64,000 nt of DNA, taken from Paenibacillus dendritiformis (lineage in GTDB: Bacteria > Bacillota > Bacilli > Paenibacillales > Paenibacillaceae). The DNA lies in assembly GCF_021654795.1 (NCBI RefSeq), contig NZ_AP025344.1, positions 5,704,501-5,768,500 of the forward strand, given 5' to 3'. Each line of letters opens with the position of its first letter. Positions within the stretch are counted from its first letter, which is position 1. Both the position numbers and the translations under genes were made by a program. Positions 8,700-17,129 of this stretch are shown piece after piece. The notes under the pieces were generated by a model, which made no database searches, was not told where the DNA came from, and saw only the letters and a list, made by a program, of their open reading frames with translations.

Positions 8700-9902
8700 T
8701 TATACGATCGCCTTGGCCTGCGAACGCGCCTCCAGCACTTGGTGCAGAATCGAGACCGCCTCATCGATCTCCTCCGTCGTGACCAGCAGGTTCGGCAGCA
8801 GCCGGACGACGTTCGGACCGGCCGTAATGACGAGCAATCCGGCGGCCCTTGCGGCTTCCACGATGTCCGCAGCCGGCTCGCCGCATTCGATGCCGATGAT
8901 GAGCCCCAAGCCGCGGACATCCTGTACGACCGGGACGTCGCTCAGCTTCACCTTCAGCGAGTTCAGCAGATACGCTCCGCGCTCTCCGGCCCGCTGCGCG
9001 ACCTTCTGCTCGATCATCGTCTCCATCGTGCCGATGACCGCGGACATCGCGAGCGGGTTGCCGCCGAAGGTCGATCCGTGGCTGCCGGGACCAAATGCTT
9101 CGCGCAGATGCTCCTTGGCAAGCATCGCTCCAACCGGGAATCCGCTGCCCAGTCCCTTCGCCACGGTGAATATGTCGGGCTCAAGCCCGTAATGCTCGTG
9201 CGCGAACAGCGCTCCCGTGCGGCCCATGCCGGTCTGTACCTCGTCGATAAGCAGCAGCAGCCCATGCTCGGCGCACAGCTTCGCCACTTCCTGGGCGAAG
9301 GCGGCCTTAATCGTGTGCACGCCGCCTTCGGCCTGCACGATCTCCAGCATGATAGCGGCTGTCTTATCGTTCACGGCCGCCCGCAAGCTGTCGATATCGT
9401 TGAACGGCACATAGCGGAAGCCTTCCGGCAGCGGGCGGAAGCCTTCCTTCACCTTATCCTGCCCCGTCGCCGTCAGCGTCGCCAGCGTCCGGCCGTGGAA
9501 CGACTGCTGGAACGTAATGATCTCGTAGCGTCCGCTCTTCGCCACCTTGGCGTGATAGCGGCGGGCCAGCTTGATGGCGGCCTCGTTCGCCTCCGCTCCG
9601 CTATTGCAAAAGAAAACCGCGTCCGCGCATGTATGATTCGTCAGCCATTCGGCTGCCTGCTCCTGCTGCGGAATGCGGAACAGGTTGGAGACGTGCCAGA
9701 GCGTATCCAATTGCTCCTGCACGCGCGCCTTGACCCGCTCCGGCACATGCCCGAGGTTCGCGACAGCGATGCCGCTCATGAAGTCCAAATACGAGTGGCC
9801 CCGATCATCCCATAATCGGCTGCCGCTTCCTTTCACGAGAGTGATTGGATAGCGCGCATAGGTTGGCAATAATGATGGTGTTACATGGTCCGCCTGTGTC
9901 AC
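8700..9902 (-). CDS. argD: acetylornithine aminotransferase
   Basis: 400 residues, class III PLP aminotransferase converting N-acetylglutamate semialdehyde to N-acetylornithine. The PLP lysine is K249 in FTVAKGLGSGFPVG, with DEVQTG at about 220-225 and NSGAEANEAAI at about 100-110. The GTG start shares four bases (GTGA) with the argB stop codon, which implies translational coupling. GGAGGGAG precedes the start. Confidence 0.95.
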   Translation of the reverse strand: MTQADHVTPSLLPTYARYPITLVKGSGSRLWDDRGHSYLDFMSGIAVANLGHVPERVKARVQEQLDTLWHVSNLFRIPQQEQAAEWLTNHTCADAVFFCNSGAEANEAAIKLARRYHAKVAKSGRYEIITFQQSFHGRTLATLTATGQDKVKEGFRPLPEGFRYVPFNDIDSLRAAVNDKTAAIMLEIVQAEGGVHTIKAAFAQEVAKLCAEHGLLLLIDEVQTGMGRTGALFAHEHYGLEPDIFTVAKGLGSGFPVGAMLAKEHLREAFGPGSHGSTFGGNPLAMSAVIGTMETMIEQKVAQRAGERGAYLLNSLKVKLSDVPVVQDVRGLGLIIGIECGEPAADIVEAARAAGLLVITAGPNVVRLLPNLLVTTEEIDEAVSILHQVLEARSQAKAIV

Positions 9903-10756
9903 TGTACTCCCTCCTCATCCTCTTCCTGCACGATTCGCGTGCCGATGTTTTCGCCGCTCATCAGCCGGCGCAATATTCCGGGCTCCGCTCCGTCCGCGAT
10001 GACGACTTCCCTCACGCCGCCCGCCATAGACTGCATCGCGGCCCGCACCTTCGGAATCATCCCGCCGTAAATCTCCCCGCTCCCGATCATCGCCTCGATC
10101 TCCGCGGTCGTGACGACGGGGAGGACGGTGCGGGCGCCGTCGTTCATCTTCATAATTCCAGGCACATCGGTAATGACGATGAGCCGCTCCACGCCGAGAT
10201 GCGCGGCGACTGCGCCGGCCGCTGTGTCCGCGTTAATGTTGTAGCGCTGTCCGCCTCCATCGAGTCCGATCGGCGCGATGACCGGCATATACTGCCGGCT
10301 GATCAGCGCCTCCACGAGCCCGGCGTTCACCTGTGTCACGTCGCCGACGTAGCCGACTTCCGCCTGATTGGCGACCGGCCGGGCCTGGATGAGCCCGCCG
10401 TCCGTTCCCGACAGGCCGACCGCACGCGCGCCCGTCCCGGTCAAGCGCCGGACAATCTGCTTGTTGATCTGTCCGGCCAGCACCATTTCCACGACGTCCA
10501 GCACGGCCTCGTCCGTCTTGCGCAGTCCGCCTACGAACTCGCTCTCGATGCCGAGCTTGTCGAGCATCGCCGATATGGCCGGACCGCCGCCGTGCACGAT
10601 GACCGGCATCGTGCCTTCCGCCTGCAGCTGCGTCAGCTGCTGATAAAAGGTATCGGGCAGCGCCGCCAGGGTGCTGCCTCCGCATTTCATGACGAACCGT
10701 TCCGTCCGTACGAAGCGCTTCGTCCCGGTTCCCTGCTCCTCAGACAACGTGTGCAA
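9899..10756 (-). CDS. argB: N-acetylglutamate kinase
   Basis: 285 residues, amino acid kinase family; it phosphorylates N-acetylglutamate. FVMKCGGSTL near the N-terminus replaces the more usual KYGGSAM-like sequence, HGGGPAIS binds the substrate, and LSGTDGGL and TDVPGI belong to the nucleotide-binding half. The start taken is TTG at 10756 with a GAGAGGGGG site; no ATG fits before conserved sequence. The 128-base gap from argJ is AT-rich, unlike the tight junction with argD, so a separate internal promoter is possible but none is clear. Confidence 0.93.
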   Translation of the reverse strand: MHTLSEEQGTGTKRFVRTERFVMKCGGSTLAALPDTFYQQLTQLQAEGTMPVIVHGGGPAISAMLDKLGIESEFVGGLRKTDEAVLDVVEMVLAGQINKQIVRRLTGTGARAVGLSGTDGGLIQARPVANQAEVGYVGDVTQVNAGLVEALISRQYMPVIAPIGLDGGGQRYNINADTAAGAVAAHLGVERLIVITDVPGIMKMNDGARTVLPVVTTAEIEAMIGSGEIYGGMIPKVRAAMQSMAGGVREVVIADGAEPGILRRLMSGENIGTRIVQEEDEEGVQ

Positions 10757-10884
10757 GGTCCATCCCCCTCTCCATCGGGAAGCTAATCTCTCTTTAAACT
10801 CATTACCTCTATTTATTAACTTTATTAAGGTCTATTATCTTTAGCGGAATAAATGATTAATCCCATCAATTACTTGGCCGCTAT

Positions 10885-12138
10885 CTACGTCCGGTAGGCC
10901 GCATTGATGCGGACATAATCATAGGTGAGGTCGCAGCCCCATGCCGTCGCTTCGCCGCTGCCCATATGCAGGCCGACCTGGATATGCACCGTATCGCCCT
11001 TCAAATAGTCCAGCGCCGCCTCTTCATCGAACGGCACCGGCGTCGATTGCTTCAGCACCTCGATGGGCCCGATATGAATATCGACGGTGTCGATGTTCAC
11101 CGGCTGGCCCGAATAACCGACCGCCGCGATAATCCGCCCCCAGTTCGCATCCGCCCCGAAAGCGGCGGACTTGACGAGGCTGGAGCCGATAATCGACTTC
11201 GCAATCGCCCGGGCCGCGTCATCGGTCGCCGCGCCGGTGACGCTCACCTCGATGAGCTTCGTCGCGCCTTCACCGTCGCGGGCAATCGCCTGCGCCAGCT
11301 GGCCGCAGATATAGCGGAAGGCGGAGGCGAACGACGCCCAGTCCGGATGGCCTTCTTGCAGCGGTTCATTGCCCGCCAAGCCGCTGGCCATCGCGAGCAG
11401 CATATCATTCGTGCTCGTGTCGCCGTCCACCGTAATCATATTGAACGTCACGTCGGTCGTCTGCCGCAGCAGCCGTTCCAGCGCGGAGCGCTCAACCGCC
11501 GCGTCGGTCGTTACGAAGCCGAGCATCGTCGCCATATTCGGATGAATCATGCCGGAGCCTTTGGCCGCGCCGGCGACGGTAACCGTCTTGCCGTTCACGG
11601 TTACCGCCGCGCAGGCTTCCTTCTTCACGAGATCCGTCGTCAGAATCGCCTGCGCGAATTGCTCGGCGCCGTCCGCCTCCGCCGTCAGCCGGGCAGGCAA
11701 AGCCGCCATGCCCCGCTCGACGCAATCCATCTTCAGCGGCTCGCCGATGACCCCGGTCGAAGCGACCGCCACCTCATGCGGCGCGACGCCCAACTGCCCG
11801 GCAAAGCCGCTGCGCATGCGGTATGCGTCCGCCTCGCCCTGCTTGCCGGTGCAGGCGTTGGCGTTGCCGCTGTTGACGAGCACGGCGCGCAGCGTGCCGG
11901 CTTCCGCCAGGCTGGCGCGCGTTACGGCCAGCGGGGCCGCCTGGAAGGCGTTCGTCGTGTAGACCGCCGCCGCCGTCGCCGCCACGTCGCATACGATGGC
12001 GCCGAGATCATTGCGATCGGTTTTTTTCAGTCCGCAATGCAGGCCCCCGGCACGAAAGCCAAGCGGCGTCGTGACCGAACCGGGAATTGCGTGAAAAGGC
12101 GCCTCAGTGGCGGTAAGCAAGGTTTCTGTATTTTTCAT
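10885..12138 (-). CDS. argJ: bifunctional glutamate N-acetyltransferase / amino-acid acetyltransferase
   Basis: 417 residues. ArgJ recycles the acetyl group from N-acetylornithine to glutamate; whether this one also uses acetyl-CoA cannot be read from sequence. The self-cleavage site that makes alpha and beta chains is in HPNMATMLGF, with Thr204 as the new N-terminal nucleophile. It lies 39 bases downstream of argC and has an AAGAAGG site upstream. Its presence means the cyclic acetyl route, so no ArgA or ArgE is needed. Confidence 0.95.
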   Translation of the reverse strand: MKNTETLLTATEAPFHAIPGSVTTPLGFRAGGLHCGLKKTDRNDLGAIVCDVAATAAAVYTTNAFQAAPLAVTRASLAEAGTLRAVLVNSGNANACTGKQGEADAYRMRSGFAGQLGVAPHEVAVASTGVIGEPLKMDCVERGMAALPARLTAEADGAEQFAQAILTTDLVKKEACAAVTVNGKTVTVAGAAKGSGMIHPNMATMLGFVTTDAAVERSALERLLRQTTDVTFNMITVDGDTSTNDMLLAMASGLAGNEPLQEGHPDWASFASAFRYICGQLAQAIARDGEGATKLIEVSVTGAATDDAARAIAKSIIGSSLVKSAAFGADANWGRIIAAVGYSGQPVNIDTVDIHIGPIEVLKQSTPVPFDEEAALDYLKGDTVHIQVGLHMGSGEATAWGCDLTYDYVRINAAYRT

Positions 12139-12177
12139 AAGGCATCGACCTTCTTCTTCTGAAATGGTAACTTGTGA

Positions 12178-13221
12178 TTAAGGGTAGACCGGAGCGAGCT
12201 GCAGTCCGCTGCTCTCCTCCCAGCCCATCATCAGATTCAAATTCTGGATGGCCTGCCCGGCCGCTCCCTTGACGACGTTGTCGAGGACGGAAATGACCGT
12301 CACCCGCTTCGTTCGCGCATCGACCGCGAAGCCGATATCGCAATAGTTCGAGCCGAACACTTCCTTCGTAGCCGGAAGCTCTCCTTGCGGGCGTATGCGG
12401 ACGAAGCGCCGCCCCGCGTAGCTCTCCCGATAGAGCCGAATGAAGTCCTGTTCCGTATAATCCCCGGTTAGCGTGCTGTACATCGTGCACAAAATGCCGC
12501 GCGTCATCGGCGTCAGATGGGTCGTGAAGGTCACGGTTACAGGCGCTCCCACAGCCTCGCCAAGCAGCTGCTCGATCTCCGGAATATGCTGGTGCTGGTT
12601 GACCTTGTAAGCCTTGAAGTTCTCGTTCATCTCCGCGTAATGAACATTCAGGCTGACGCCCCGCCCTGCTCCGGACACGCCGGACTTGGCGTCGATAATG
12701 ATCGTCGCCGGATCGATCCAGCCCGCCTGGACCGCAGGCGCTAGGCCAAGCAGCGCGGCCGTCGTATAACAGCCCGGATTGGAGATCAGCCTTCGTCCCT
12801 TCACCCGCTCCGCGCGGCCGCTCCATTCGCACAGGCCGTACACCGCTTCCTCCAGCAGCTCGGCGGGCGGCGCATCATGCTTATACCACTTCATATATTC
12901 CGCCCCGTCCTTCAACCGGAAATCCCCGGACAGATCGATGACCTTAAGGCCCGCCTGCAGCAGCTGCGGCACGAGCTTGGCGCTGACGCCCGATGGCGTC
13001 GCCGTGAACACGACATCGGCCTTGCTCTTGATCAGCTCCGGGTCAACCCCATCGAGCGTGTCGGTCACGATCTCATGCAGATGCGGAAATCCGGCAGCTA
13101 TCGGCGTCCCCGCGCTCGAAGCCGATATGACGGACGCAATGTCCGCATACGGGTGATTCAGCAGCAGACGAATCAGTTCCACGCCGCCATAACCCGTCGA
13201 TCCGACAATCGCCACCTTCAT
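12178..13221 (-). CDS. argC: N-acetyl-gamma-glutamyl-phosphate reductase
   Basis: 347 residues from the ATG giving MKVAIVGSTGYGG, the family N-terminus. An upstream in-frame ATG at 13239 also has a plausible GGAGAG site, so the protein may be six residues longer. NADP-binding GSTGYGG is at the N-terminus, and the catalytic Cys151 lies in SNPGCYTTAALL. It reduces N-acetylglutamyl phosphate to the semialdehyde. It is first in the arginine cluster and sits behind the ArgR-type operator and promoter. Confidence 0.94.
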   Translation of the reverse strand: MKVAIVGSTGYGGVELIRLLLNHPYADIASVISASSAGTPIAAGFPHLHEIVTDTLDGVDPELIKSKADVVFTATPSGVSAKLVPQLLQAGLKVIDLSGDFRLKDGAEYMKWYKHDAPPAELLEEAVYGLCEWSGRAERVKGRRLISNPGCYTTAALLGLAPAVQAGWIDPATIIIDAKSGVSGAGRGVSLNVHYAEMNENFKAYKVNQHQHIPEIEQLLGEAVGAPVTVTFTTHLTPMTRGILCTMYSTLTGDYTEQDFIRLYRESYAGRRFVRIRPQGELPATKEVFGSNYCDIGFAVDARTKRVTVISVLDNVVKGAAGQAIQNLNLMMGWEESSGLQLAPVYP

Positions 13222-13299
13222 TGCCTGTTCCTTCCCCATGTCTCGATCTCTCCATTTCTTTGCCTTTCAGTAGAAAATACGTTCCGGCGCAATAATTTA

Positions 13300-13334
13300 T
13301 GTATCATTATACATCCGAGTTTATATAAATACAA
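13300..13334 (-). promoter_or_regulatory. argC promoter overlapped by two ARG boxes
   Basis: On the minus strand TTGTAT (13329-13334) and TATAAT (13306-13311) are separated by exactly 17 bases, a sigma-A promoter. Two ArgR/AhrC-like palindromes lie on it: TGTATTTATATAAA (13320-13333, one mismatch in symmetry) over the -35 and TGTATAATGATACA (13300-13313, perfect) over the -10. Their centres are 20 bp apart, close to the 21 bp usual for paired ARG boxes. Binding of arginine-loaded repressor here would block RNA polymerase directly. Sites are read from sequence; the repressor is not in the window. Confidence 0.75.
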
Positions 13335-13373
13335 TCACTTTTCCAATTTCCTTTTTCTTACCCTTCTCCAACG

Positions 13374-13425
13374 GAAAAAGGCATGGGGAGCGAAGCCTCA
13401 AGCTTCTCCTCCTCATGCCTTTTTC
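13374..13425 (-). terminator. bidirectional terminator between khtU and argC promoter
   Basis: A 12-bp outer stem GAAAAAGGCATG / CATGCCTTTTTC, extended by inner pairs, has T tracts on both strands. On the minus strand it ends the antiporter operon just upstream of the argC promoter. Confidence 0.8.
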
Positions 13426-13473
13426 ATATGAATCTATAAACGCTTCCGCAACCCGATCCATGCGGAGAACGCG

Positions 13474-14694
13474 TCACATTTCCTTATGCTGCTGCTTCGG
13501 CTTGGGCTTCTGCCGCTGCCGCGGCTTGCCGAACAATCCGTATATTCGCTCTGACTCCTTGGTCAGTAACGGGCCCAAGACAGCCAATATGAGCACATAC
13601 AGTACGGCGAACGACTGAACGACGGGCAGCAGACCGCCCATTTTCCCGATATTGGCCATAATGATTGAGAATTCGCCCCTGGATACGAGCGTAAAGCCGA
13701 TGTTCATCGATGCCCGCCCGGAAATGCCGGCCACGCGCCCCGCGATATAGCCGGACAGCATATTTCCGAGAATCGTAAGCAGAACCCCGAGCAAAGCGAC
13801 CCATACCGCTCCGAACAGCGAGGTCGGGTCAATCGTCAAGCCGAAGCTGAAGAAGAAGATCGCGCCGAACAGATCGCGGAACGGCAAAATATAATGCTCA
13901 ATCCGCTTCACATGGCTCGATTCCGCCAGCACCATGCCGACCATCAAGGCCCCGATGGCCTCCGCGACATGGAAGGTCTCCGAGAAGCCTGCCGTCAGGA
14001 ACAGCGCCGAGATGATAACAAGCAGGAAGAGCTCCGCCGACTTGATATTGAGGCCTTTATCGATAAAAGGAATGAACCTTCGTCCGATGAACAGGAAGAG
14101 CAGAATGAAGATCAAAGCCGACAGCGATGTCAGGAGCACGCTCCAGAATGAGCTGTCTCCGCTCAGCACCAGCCCGGACAATATCGAAATATGCACGGCG
14201 ATGAATAGATCATCGAACATAATCATGCCCATAATAATTTCGGTCTCGGGGTTCGCCGTCCGCTTCAGGTCGACGAGGACCTTCGCCACGATGGCGGTGG
14301 AAGAGCTCGTCATGATCCCGCAGATAACCATGGTCTCTTTGAGCGGGAAGCCCATCAGCCATCCGAGCAGCAGACCCGAGACGAAATTAATCCCGATGTA
14401 GCATAGTCCGCCGACGACAATCGATTTGCCCGACTTCAGCAGCCGGCTGACGGAAAACTCCAGCCCGAGATAGAATAACAGGAACAGCACGCCAATGCGT
14501 CCCATGAAATCAATAAATACTCCGCTCTCAATAAACCGCAGGTCAATGACTCCGAAATGGGGAGCATGCGGTCCGACGGCCATCCCAATCAAAATATAGA
14601 ACGGGATGACCGAAAACCGGAGCTTGTTCGACACGAGTCCTACGATCGTAATTAAGGCTATCGCCAGTCCGATTTCAAAAATTAACGTATCCAT
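13474..14694 (-). CDS. khtU: CPA2-family cation:proton antiporter, KhtU-like
   Basis: 406 residues from ATG at 14694, chosen for the AAGGGGG site just upstream. About a dozen hydrophobic segments run from residue 4 to 380, and the Kef-type Na+/H+ exchanger domain is recognisable. The C-terminus ends in a short basic and Gln/Pro-rich tail without an RCK domain. The regulatory RCK_C subunit is encoded separately just upstream, the arrangement of B. subtilis khtTU, which exports K+ under c-di-AMP control. The ion specificity here is inferred from that arrangement. Confidence 0.8.
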   Translation of the reverse strand: MDTLIFEIGLAIALITIVGLVSNKLRFSVIPFYILIGMAVGPHAPHFGVIDLRFIESGVFIDFMGRIGVLFLLFYLGLEFSVSRLLKSGKSIVVGGLCYIGINFVSGLLLGWLMGFPLKETMVICGIMTSSSTAIVAKVLVDLKRTANPETEIIMGMIMFDDLFIAVHISILSGLVLSGDSSFWSVLLTSLSALIFILLFLFIGRRFIPFIDKGLNIKSAELFLLVIISALFLTAGFSETFHVAEAIGALMVGMVLAESSHVKRIEHYILPFRDLFGAIFFFSFGLTIDPTSLFGAVWVALLGVLLTILGNMLSGYIAGRVAGISGRASMNIGFTLVSRGEFSIIMANIGKMGGLLPVVQSFAVLYVLILAVLGPLLTKESERIYGLFGKPRQRQKPKPKQQHKEM

Positions 14695-14757
14695 ATATCC
14701 CCCTTTGTACATAGGGATAGCAGCATATATGGACGCGGCTTAGCGCCGCCCCCCTCA

Positions 14758-15258
14758 TCAACTCTCATCGCATCCAGTAGACAAAAATGCTTTCAGCGCT
14801 TTCAGGTGCTGCCTTTCCCCGGTGACTACCAGCGTCGTATTCGGTGCAAATTGATAATCCGGGCCCGGATTAATGTGCTTCGATTGATTTTTCTCGACTA
14901 CGGCGATAATGGTCGCGCCCGTCCGTTCACGGATTTTCAATTCCCCGATGCGTTTGCCGATGCATTTTGCATGCGAATCCAGTTTGTACCATTCAATGAC
15001 AAGGTCATTCAATGCCATCTCTACCGTTTCCAATGCTTTCGGTTGATAATTCAAGCCGCCGATGATGCCGGCGATCATGCGGGCCTCCTCATCCTCCAAC
15101 GTTACCGTCGACAGAATAAGCTCGGGATCTTCCTCGTCGAAATGGTACATTTCCCGGCGGCCGTCGTCATGAATAATAATGACCAGCTTGTCTCCGCTCG
15201 CTGTCTCCATCGAGTACTTCCGACCAATTCCCGGTAAATCCGATTGCCTGATATTCAA
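14758..15258 (-). CDS. khtT: RCK_C (TrkA-C) regulatory subunit, KhtT-like
   Basis: 166 residues. The start is taken as TTG at 15258, because the GTG at 15273 overlaps the GGAGGG that serves as ribosome binding site 7 bases before the TTG; the product then begins MNIRQSDLPGIG. The N-terminal part carries IIIHDDGRREMYHF, and the RCK_C domain occupies about residues 75-160 (IGELKIRERTGATIIAV, NTTLVVTGE). KhtT of B. subtilis gates KhtU and binds c-di-AMP; the same role is inferred here. It is 63 bases from khtU. Confidence 0.85.
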   Translation of the reverse strand: MNIRQSDLPGIGRKYSMETASGDKLVIIIHDDGRREMYHFDEEDPELILSTVTLEDEEARMIAGIIGGLNYQPKALETVEMALNDLVIEWYKLDSHAKCIGKRIGELKIRERTGATIIAVVEKNQSKHINPGPDYQFAPNTTLVVTGERQHLKALKAFLSTGCDES

Positions 15259-15285
15259 TGTGATTCCCTCCACTATCGTAATGAT

Positions 15286-15675
15286 TCAGCTTGTGCTCCC
15301 GGCATTGCCAGCTGTGCGCATGGCTACGTCCACGAACGCCGAGGTGAATTTTACGGGCATCAGAAATAAACATTTGAGCGCAATCGCAATAAATGCCAAA
15401 AAATGAAAAATATGAGGTGTAATTTCAGATGGAATGCTCCATTTTAGAATTGAGGGGGTTGATATCATCGGGGGCGGGCCGACGAACTTCACCTTGACGT
15501 TCGGCCTCGTGCTAACAATGGTATGCGTATACGGTTCAGCCACTTGCTTCGGCGACTCTTCCGTAACCGGATGAAAATCAAGATGCAGCGGCATGAGTAT
15601 CGAGGTGATGAGAATAAGCACCACGATGACAAGCGCGCACGGATTCCCGCGGATTCGATTGTTCGTCACTGCCAT
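15286..15675 (-). CDS. unrecognised small membrane protein, first gene of kht operon
   Basis: 129 residues from ATG at 15675, preceded by GGGAGGTG at ideal spacing. Two hydrophobic segments are visible: LVIVVLILITSILMPL near the N-terminus and IFHFLAFIAIALKCLFLM near residue 90, joined by a polar Pro-rich stretch. No family is recognised. It ends 27 bases before the khtT start and occupies the place of khtS in B. subtilis khtSTU, but similarity to KhtS could not be judged by eye. Confidence 0.6.
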   Translation of the reverse strand: MAVTNNRIRGNPCALVIVVLILITSILMPLHLDFHPVTEESPKQVAEPYTHTIVSTRPNVKVKFVGPPPMISTPSILKWSIPSEITPHIFHFLAFIAIALKCLFLMPVKFTSAFVDVAMRTAGNAGSTS

Positions 15676-15853
15676 TCGTGCACCTCCCATAACTCAGTCA
15701 TCTATCGGCCGGTTAGTTCATGCCGTGGTTCTGGCAGATGAATCTTATCCATCTCTATCCATCGTATGTATATGATGGACTCATTCAGGGGAGTCGTCAC
15801 CTTGCGGAAAAAGAGCATCTTCCCGTTTTTATGTAGGTAACAATTCTGTAATA

Positions 15854-15883
15854 ATCGTAACATCGGCTCACTGCCCAAGTCAA
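15854..15883 (-). promoter_or_regulatory. probable sigma-A promoter of the kht operon
   Basis: On the minus strand TTGACT (15878-15883), an 18-base spacer and TACGAT (15854-15859) lie about 180 bases before the first kht gene. The leader in between shows no c-di-AMP riboswitch motif that I can recognise. Confidence 0.5.
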
Positions 15884-15902
15884 GAAAGTTTACATATATA
15901 TT

Positions 15903-15943
15903 AAGGAAAAGAGTCTGAACCATTCAGCGGATGTCCAGACTCT
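15903..15943 (-). terminator. terminator after the YitT-family gene
   Basis: Stem AGAGTCTG / CAGACTCT around an 18-base loop, followed on the minus strand by TTTTCCTT, 37 bases past the stop codon. Confidence 0.75.
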
Positions 15944-15979
15944 ACCTGCAGTGGAAACATCTTGTGGCTGTTGCTCGGC

Positions 15980-16918
15980 TTACGGCCGTTCGGGAGACAG
16001 CTTGAATCCTTCTCCCAGCACCTCATTCGTGTCGCTAATAATGACGAAGGCTTGGCGATCGACGGAGCGGACCAGTTCCTTCAGCCGGATAATCTCCGTC
16101 TGGCCGACGACGACCATCAGTACGGTTCGTCCTTCCCCCGTGAAGCCGCCTTCCCCGCGCAGCTTCGTCAAGCCGCGATCGAGATCATGCAGAATAACCT
16201 CAGACATGCGCTCGGCCTCCTCGCTGATGATGAAGGCGACCTTCGTCGAGCCGAGGCCGACCTGGACGATATCAATCGTCTTGCTTGTAATGAACAATGC
16301 GATCAGCGCATACATGGCGCTCTCGAAGGAGAGCATGAAGCCGGCCAGCGCGATGATGATGCCGTCGCAGATCGCGACGGACAGCGAGAGACTGATGCGT
16401 CCGTACCGGTGAAGCAGCTGTGCCGAGATGGCGTTGCCCCCGGTCGACCCGCGCCCGCGGAAGACGATGCCGAGGCCCAACCCGATGCCGATGCCGCCGA
16501 ATATGGATGCCAGCAGCGGGTTATCCGTCGCCGGCTCGATGTGGCTCGTCAGAAATATAAAGGTCGGCAGCGCCAGCGAACCGATGAATGTCCGTACCCC
16601 GAACTGCTTGCCGAGCAGGAGAACGCCAATTATAAATAACGGTATATTGAAAGCATACTGGGTGTAGGCCGGGTTCCAGCCGAATTGCTTTTCCAGCAGA
16701 ATGGACAGACCGGAGATGCCGCCGGAGGCGATGCGGTTCGGGAGCATCAGACTGTTGAACGTCAGCGCCATAATGAATGCGCCAACCAGGATCCAGCCAT
16801 AGTCAAGCACGATCCGGAGCGGATGATGATAGGGCAGCCGGGGCTCGCGGCGCCGCGGCTTGCGGGAAGATCCCGATGAGGCTTGACCTTGAGATTGGGA
16901 TTGAGATTGAGTTGGCAT
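15980..16918 (-). CDS. YitT family membrane protein (DUF161/DUF2179)
   Basis: 312 residues. A hydrophilic N-terminus opens with a Ser/Gln repeat (QSQSQSQ) and a basic stretch. Five to six transmembrane segments lie at about 38-195, including the family motif LPNRIASGGISGLS and FRGRGSTGGNAIS. A cytosolic DUF2179 domain of about 85 residues ends the protein (STKVAFIISEEAERM, TVLMVVVGQTEI). B. subtilis has several paralogues; the biochemical function is unknown. GGAGAG precedes the ATG by 11 bases. Confidence 0.85.
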   Translation of the reverse strand: MPTQSQSQSQGQASSGSSRKPRRREPRLPYHHPLRIVLDYGWILVGAFIMALTFNSLMLPNRIASGGISGLSILLEKQFGWNPAYTQYAFNIPLFIIGVLLLGKQFGVRTFIGSLALPTFIFLTSHIEPATDNPLLASIFGGIGIGLGLGIVFRGRGSTGGNAISAQLLHRYGRISLSLSVAICDGIIIALAGFMLSFESAMYALIALFITSKTIDIVQVGLGSTKVAFIISEEAERMSEVILHDLDRGLTKLRGEGGFTGEGRTVLMVVVGQTEIIRLKELVRSVDRQAFVIISDTNEVLGEGFKLSPERP

Positions 16919-17129
16919 AACGATTGCGTCTCTCCTTGTTCACCATAATTGCAAATCACGGACATCGTCCATGATAGTATTGCTTGCTTTCCAGGCCCTC
17001 ACTCTAGCATAGTGAAGCGTTGCCGTGCAGAAAAAAACCTGCCCCGATATGAACATCGGCGCAGGTGGCAAGTCGGTCTATATTAGGATCCGTTCCAAAA
17101 GCCTGGCTTTTCGAACGGAACAACCTCGA

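Noticed and set aside
8579..8920. N-terminal extension of ArgF
   Set aside because: It overlaps argD, is Arg/Ser-rich, and a well-placed ribosome binding site marks the ATG at 8578.
13240..13300. T-box leader before argC
   Set aside because: The leader is only about 60-80 bases and lacks the T-box sequence; control by ArgR boxes is sufficient.
15676..15900. c-di-AMP riboswitch before the kht operon
   Set aside because: I looked for ydaO-type conserved blocks because KhtT-like proteins bind c-di-AMP, but none were found.
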